Shown here piece after piece: positions 14,301-16,367 of a DNA stretch of 16,367 nt (the first letter of the stretch is position 1; each line of letters begins with the position of its first letter). Location: positions 1 through 16,367 of the forward strand of contig JAFRCB010000164.1 in the NCBI GenBank assembly GCA_017404585.1, in the 5' to 3' direction. The position numbers and the translations under genes were made by a program. Below the pieces are notes generated by a model. That model did no database searches, was not told the DNA's origin, and saw nothing but the letters and a program-made list of their open reading frames with translations. The stretch is from Lachnospiraceae bacterium. Lineage in GTDB: Bacteria; Bacillota; Clostridia; Lachnospirales; Lachnospiraceae.

Positions 14301-16367
14301 CTTACGTATATAATGGCGCGCTTCAGGGAGAGAATAACGCTGCTTATACTTCAGAGGCACAGATCAATGAGAAGGTCAATGTAACAGGTCTGTTGGGAAG
14401 CGATAAACTTACATACATCAAGCTGAACGGTCAGGAGAAGAATGTAGGTGAGTATTCCGGAAAGATCGTTCCAAGCGATGCAGTAGTCGGTACAGCAACC
14501 GGCAATTACAACATCATATACGCACCGGGAAAACTGACCATCACCAAGGCTAAGCTCACAGTAACGGCAGATAGCCTGAGTAAGACTTATGGTGATCCGG
14601 ATCCTGCACTCACCTGGACGGTATCAGGTCTCCAGGGTGAGGATAAGAAAGAGGATCTGACAGTTACTGTTACGAGAGAACCTGGCGAGGCTGTAGGAAC
14701 TTATACCATTACCCCTGCAGGCGCAGAAGTACAGGGTAATTATGAGATTGAGTACAAGACAGGTACCCTGACGATCAACAAAGCCAAGGTCACTGTAACT
14801 GCGGATAATACGGGCAAAGTCTATGGTTCTGTAGATCCAGCACTCACATGGACAGCAGACGGCCTTAAAAACGGAGATACGAAAGATGTTCTTACAGTTG
14901 CTGTTTCAAGAGCGGCTGGAGAAGATGTAGGAACCTATACTATCACCCCATCCGGCGCGGCAGTGCAGGGCAACTACGACGTAGAGTATAAGACGGGAAC
15001 CTTTACCATTACTCCGGCAACTGTAACCGTTAAAGCTGACAACAAAAATAAAGTATATGGCGGAACCGAACCTGAACTCACCTGGACTGCAACAGGCCTC
15101 CAGAACGGGGATGCAGAAAGTGTCCTCACTGTTGCTATTTCCAGAGAAGAAGGAGAAGATGTAGGAACCTACACAATCACCCCATCGGGCGAGGCGGTAC
15201 AGGGCAACTACAATGTTGTATATAATACAGGAACTCTGACCATTACAAAGGCTACAGTTACTGTAACTGCAGATAACAAAGGCAAGACATATGGTGAGAG
15301 CGATCCTGAGCTCACATGGACTGCCAGCGGTCTCGTAAATGGAGATGATAAGAGCGTTCTTACGGTAGCGATCAGCAGAGCACCGGGCGAGAACGTAGGC
15401 GAATATGCTATCACCCCATCCGGTGAAGAGGTACAGGGCAACTACGATGTAGTTTATAACACAGGAACTTTCACGATCAGCAAAGCTAAGGTCATAGTAA
15501 CTGCTGACAACAAGGACAAAGTATATGGTGACCGCGATCCTGAACTCACCTGGTCGGTATCAGGCCTCAAGGGCCAAGACACTAAAGACCTTCTGACAGT
15601 TACAGTTTCAAGAGAAGCTGGCGAAAACGTCGGAACCTACACGATTACCCCATCCGGTGAAGCGGTACAGGGTAACTATGATGTTGAATATGCAACAGGC
15701 ACATTTACCATCACCAAGGCAACTGTAACAGTAACTGCTGAGAATAAAGATAAAGTATATGGTTCTGCTGACCCTGCCCTTACATGGACAGCAGACGGTC
15801 TTAAGAACGGAGATAATAAGAGCGTTCTGACAGTTGCAATCAGCAGAGCACCGGGCGAGAACGTAGGCGAATATGCTATCACCCCATCCGGCGAGGCAGA
15901 ACAGGGCAACTACAAAGTTGTTTACGTCCCGGGAACCTTCACCATCACTAAGGCGAACGTTACGGTAACTGCGGTTGATACCGGCAAAGTTTACGGTGCG
16001 AAGGATCCTGAGCTCACATGGACCGCAACAGGCCTCCAGAACGGAGACGAAGAGAGCGTTCTGACAGTAGCGATCAGCAGAGCACCGGGCGAGAATGTAG
16101 GCGAATATGCCATCACTCCATCCGGCGAGGCAGAGCAGGGTAACTATAACGTCACTTACGTTCCTGGAACATTTACTATCACCAAGGCATCTCTGACGAT
16201 CACCGCGAAAGATCAGACTCATGTTTACAACGGAGCGGCACAAGGTGAGGACAACCAGACCTATGCTGAAGGCTTTGACGCAAAAGTCACAGTAGAGGGT
16301 CTGCAGGGAGAAGATGCGCTCACAAGCATCACCCTGAATGGTCAGGAGACCAACGTAGGCGAATACC
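8237..16367 (+). CDS. Giant multi-domain secreted surface protein (adhesin-like), 3' end outside window
   Basis: The frame from ATG 8237 stays open to the last base: 2710 complete codons and no stop, so the protein exceeds 280 kDa. Order of parts (residues): Sec signal peptide 1-33/34; Glu/Pro/Ala-rich stalk 36-161; beta-rich domain about 168-275; second acidic linker about 278-330; unassigned beta-rich modules 333-798; InlB-type repeat 800-868; AT-rich-coded segment about 870-1240; another InlB-type repeat 1280-1349; MucBP-like modules 1356-1420, 1428-1509 and 1516-1598; five divergent YDG/MBG-like modules 1601-2103; seven 78-residue MBG_2-like repeats 2104-2649; and a further divergent module from 2650. 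Such modules are known from Bacillota cell-surface proteins binding mucus or host glycoproteins. No catalytic motif is seen and cysteines are very rare. Anchoring (LPXTG, SLH or other) cannot be judged because the C-terminus is missing. The host ligand is not predictable. Confidence 0.9.
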   Translation, partial: MNRKNQTLRRFLAFLLSAAMIVTYMPTGFLAYAAGEPAVVETEAEEPEASATEADAPKEEAPVTAEEPEVKEEPAEPKVQETPAAEPEPEAEPAPATEPEQEPAAEPKQPEQDALDGETPAEQPAAQDSDTPQDEQPQDNEEAAPEGTAEEPAAEETPAEEVTYEDREFDQTAANNVNVKVRGTFPEGTEMDVEVLSADDYGKAVSDSVQGEVKDLRAVRLTFTEAAKGDMSVALDVTDPVEGLTYKVVRIGEDGIPVDAGKLAEAFTMAEPYVYAVVGVAEKPMFRGAKGAADTDAEKAEGDEKEPQADVETTEKGDRETEGEPKEESAPTWTVNFRNRDGIVIETRQIEQSEDGTAIGELPATVPYDDHIGHWAIGTYDSSGQGSWVAGDRIDSTYKVKSDLEIVPSYDNIEYTVKFYKEDKETLITSIKVDYETRYSINDMPAVPEKPGFTGKWVYDGGAFTNNVSVTENTDVWAEYDQNVFNVTFTVEGETYKTDTYYQGDELELPADPVVEGKEFIGWFVGDTQYEGGEAVTSDLGLTAIFDDEYYVEFIVVDGDQEIEKLAQYYRQSGEKIGTMPQNPFIADKVFEKWVVANRGEDGKLEPTDTEVTAETVVTDNMTVMAKFRDIDIYNVTAEYYYIGNSGEVVFNRDLLQVEEHELTDRENPYTIVAPSSTQTDPNEVPGAPIYYPETPSATVTKANFEGTSHECVVRFKYVPYTAVYDYVYMLKDLTGDGYTEISDSRVTDVQGVLNSNVTPPVKTFDFAVLERAESQVIDTSGLNGQPKKEVKVFYKRKNFQLTFETNGGSYVSGGTYTYGSTATLPSGNQNPTRDGYTFDGWYLDEALTQPAGNTVKINGNTTIYAKWKGDTVDYTIVYMFEKYNDAGTQSAFVYDNSETGHATVGSTVRANDSSIPNKSKEGWVKDDERNASSSVVISADGASVLYVYYKLIEYTFTFNLGSYNTYKMTIGGTTYNNTSGSQKYTFTAKLGQDISDKWPINGDNATIWDSDSYNPYYFYGWQGSSTNYDGVWVTKQLILNTELLPTRGTSATYTGQWAGTVYTYQVKYWLQNADNDDYIVSDLYSQTYSTYSSQSGLSSKTIPGYTKHNGDASRPNNTYPSTGNAITSVTQNNNGGWVRDDNKQGGNSRTYYEFEGHLYRVRRNSVDSGLTRYDVTLQYTYNFYYDRNTYNIEYFYGSNKVDTKTGIKFDANINSSTYNWEPTAAQKASWGVDSDYEWGGWYSNPECQGNPYAFDKMPAGAEAGKASLSLYAKWIAPNYTVHFVDGDDPEETLAPDQTIEKSHKATAPETSPTKAGYNFEGWYKAADGDELFDWNTQIVEDTTVYAHWSRKSLSYTVKYVDEDNKPVADDKVVSNPNLTIDQIVTESAIAVAGYRPDENSKTLKLTDNDENNVITFVYSAKADSTSYTVKYILDPEEYPGNIEVAAEKVVEDVPGTRASIIENAKSVDYTALYAAHPELNGLEFFPDEVEKTFVLTANAENNVFTFYYSSYKNAEVTVNYVDMNGNPVIDENGNPVAASVKRYKVGKTFTLSRTPIAGWELDKAVEGTEYDGEEAGSSYKITGEVADSGLTFTLFYKKKATITVIDRNKQYDGTALKLPEDLAGQVKTEGLLEGDSLASVQYTYTNADSEDGKGRVNAGVATVKPHDAVISGAHTSSNYYSIRYISGKLEVTKINVTVRIEPDRWTGIIYDGTEKKAGFTNSSKTLDDYVLISNPKYKAAYQQEIWQKITALSNVKHDESAAGLHYYVESQTDAGTYNYTLDFKKSDLPENDNYSVNLFVRSGQLQILPRELTVTTGSDSKTYDGTPLTKDEASLSEQADASDKTGLIASDKAKGVTVTATGSQTDVGSSKNTYKIDWKSVNPENYKIKENLGTLTVSKADLVVTVNKKTVTYNAAEQSGYIFPGEVTGTGETITGTEGEGEDAKTSYTVTGLGNGDILEVEYTPAAGTNVGTYNESAFDPAFTITHDGKDVTANYNTPTFTPGALEITPADLTITANEQTYVYNGALQGENNAAYTSEAQINEKVNVTGLLGSDKLTYIKLNGQEKNVGEYSGKIVPSDAVVGTATGNYNIIYAPGKLTITKAKLTVTADSLSKTYGDPDPALTWTVSGLQGEDKKEDLTVTVTREPGEAVGTYTITPAGAEVQGNYEIEYKTGTLTINKAKVTVTADNTGKVYGSVDPALTWTADGLKNGDTKDVLTVAVSRAAGEDVGTYTITPSGAAVQGNYDVEYKTGTFTITPATVTVKADNKNKVYGGTEPELTWTATGLQNGDAESVLTVAISREEGEDVGTYTITPSGEAVQGNYNVVYNTGTLTITKATVTVTADNKGKTYGESDPELTWTASGLVNGDDKSVLTVAISRAPGENVGEYAITPSGEEVQGNYDVVYNTGTFTISKAKVIVTADNKDKVYGDRDPELTWSVSGLKGQDTKDLLTVTVSREAGENVGTYTITPSGEAVQGNYDVEYATGTFTITKATVTVTAENKDKVYGSADPALTWTADGLKNGDNKSVLTVAISRAPGENVGEYAITPSGEAEQGNYKVVYVPGTFTITKANVTVTAVDTGKVYGAKDPELTWTATGLQNGDEESVLTVAISRAPGENVGEYAITPSGEAEQGNYNVTYVPGTFTITKASLTITAKDQTHVYNGAAQGEDNQTYAEGFDAKVTVEGLQGEDALTSITLNGQETNVGEY
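8342..8719 (+). other. Glu/Pro/Ala-rich low-complexity stalk region
   Basis: Residues 36-161 are dominated by Glu, Pro and Ala (short PAxEPE-like runs) with Gln/Asp toward the end. The segment is predicted disordered and strongly acidic. Similar stretches follow the signal peptide in many Clostridia surface proteins and may act as a spacer. Confidence 0.8.
10634..10840 (+). other. InlB B-repeat-like (Listeria-Bacteroides, Flg_new) module
   Basis: Residues 800-868 show the full consensus: LTFETNGG, then GSTATLPS, PTRDGYTFDGWYLD and a closing TTIYAKW. These beta-grasp-like modules occur in tandem on surface proteins of Bacillota and Bacteroidota. Confidence 0.88.
12074..12283 (+). other. Second clear InlB B-repeat-like module
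   Basis: Residues 1280-1349 run from YTVHFVDGD through PTKAGYNFEGWYKAADGDEL to TTVYAHW. The module just before it (about 1192-1275, with WGGWYSNPEC and LSLYAKW) has the same ending and is a degenerate copy. Confidence 0.82.
12302..13030 (+). other. Three MucBP-like modules in tandem
   Basis: Residues 1356-1420 (YTVKYVDEDNKPVADDK ... VITFVYS), 1428-1509 (YTVKYILDPEEYPG ... FTFYYS) and 1516-1598 (EVTVNYVDMNGNPV ... FTLFYKK). The opening 'tVkYvDe.g.pv' and closing 'ftF.Y' are the MucBP pattern seen in mucus-binding surface proteins. The second copy is longer and more diverged. Confidence 0.75.
13037..14545 (+). repeat. Five divergent YDG/MBG-like modules
   Basis: Module borders by residue: 1601-1694, 1695-1810, 1811-1900, 1901-2011 and 2012-2103. 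Each starts with a strand such as 'a.LTVTa', has a YDGT/YNGA/YNAA turn, a '(N)VG.Y' or 'DAGTY' strand, 'NY.I.Y' and a closing 'G.L.IT'. Lengths vary from 90 to 116 residues, in contrast to the uniform array that follows. Confidence 0.75.
14546..16183 (+). repeat. Seven tandem 234-bp (78-residue) MBG_2-like repeats
   Basis: Copies begin at 14546, 14780, 15014, 15248, 15482, 15716 and 15950, each exactly 234 bp, with no insertion or deletion. The protein consensus runs KA.VTVTADNK.KVYG, DPELTWTA.GL.NGD, VLTVAISR..GE.VG.Y, ITPSGEAVQGNY and a closing Y.TGTFTIT. Copies 4, 6 and 7 share the longest identical DNA; 53 bp are identical between 15371-15423 and 15839-15891. Confidence 0.95.
16184..16367 (+). 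repeat. Start of another divergent module after the 78-residue array
   Basis: Residues 2650-2710 (SLTITAKDQTHVYNGAAQGE ... LNGQETNVGEY) match the module at 2012-2103 (DLTITANEQTYVYNGALQGE ... LNGQEKNVGEY) and not the 78-residue type. The window ends inside it, suggesting a repeated higher-order block. Confidence 0.85.

Noticed and set aside
15208..15909. Two nearly identical minus-strand frames (15208-15441 and 15676-15909)
   Set aside because: They are exactly 468 bp apart, twice the 234-bp repeat, and are antisense images of repeat units, not genes.

Overview
The window looks like a chromosomal segment of an anaerobic Bacillota (Clostridia-type) bacterium. The pointers are an oxygen-sensitive L-cysteine desulfidase, a LeuA/Re-citrate-synthase-like enzyme without the leucine-feedback domain, a SipW-type signal peptidase, strong AGGAG-like ribosome binding sites and a Gram-positive-style surface protein signal peptide. 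GC is mixed: about 62% in a 60-base sample of the first metabolic gene, about 52-55% in parts of the surface protein, and near 32-33% in a central stretch of that same gene. A family-level assignment is not possible from this sequence alone.

Layout. Positions 1-172 are the 3' end of a group II intron: the last 34 codons of its maturase, then domain V and domain VI. Positions 173-593 are a regulatory stretch with a near-consensus sigma-70 promoter (456-484), a second -10 box, and a 9-bp motif repeated at both start points. Three forward genes follow: a Re-citrate/2-isopropylmalate-synthase-like enzyme, an AEC-family carrier (organic-acid permease type) and a MntP manganese exporter with an enlarged loop. 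Region 3734-4294 has no gene but holds four related inverted-repeat units of about 45 bp. A convergent L-cysteine desulfidase gene (4295-5575, minus) has its own terminator and promoter. Next come a DMT/EamA exporter with a clear promoter and a SipW-type signal peptidase with a strong terminator. After a roughly 600-bp AT-rich stretch that seems to contain gene remnants, one open frame runs from 8237 off the end of the window.

That last frame (2710 complete codons, no stop seen) encodes a giant secreted surface protein. In order it has a Sec signal peptide, a Glu/Pro/Ala-rich stalk, beta-rich modules including InlB-type (Listeria-Bacteroides, Flg_new-like) repeats, three MucBP-like modules, five divergent YDG/MBG-like modules, seven 78-residue MBG_2-like repeats of exactly 234 bp each, and the start of another divergent module. 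The C-terminus, and so the anchoring mode, is outside the window.

Working together: the first two genes fit a carboxylic-acid module (synthesis plus transport) and are close enough to share a transcript. The desulfidase would feed pyruvate, ammonia and sulfide from cysteine. The signal peptidase next to a very large exported protein suggests a secretion/surface locus, but that link rests on proximity only. I did not find a clear defence, CRISPR or phage system. The most unusual structures are the intergenic inverted-repeat array, the exact-length repeat array of the giant protein, and the duplicated motif at the two start points upstream of the first gene.
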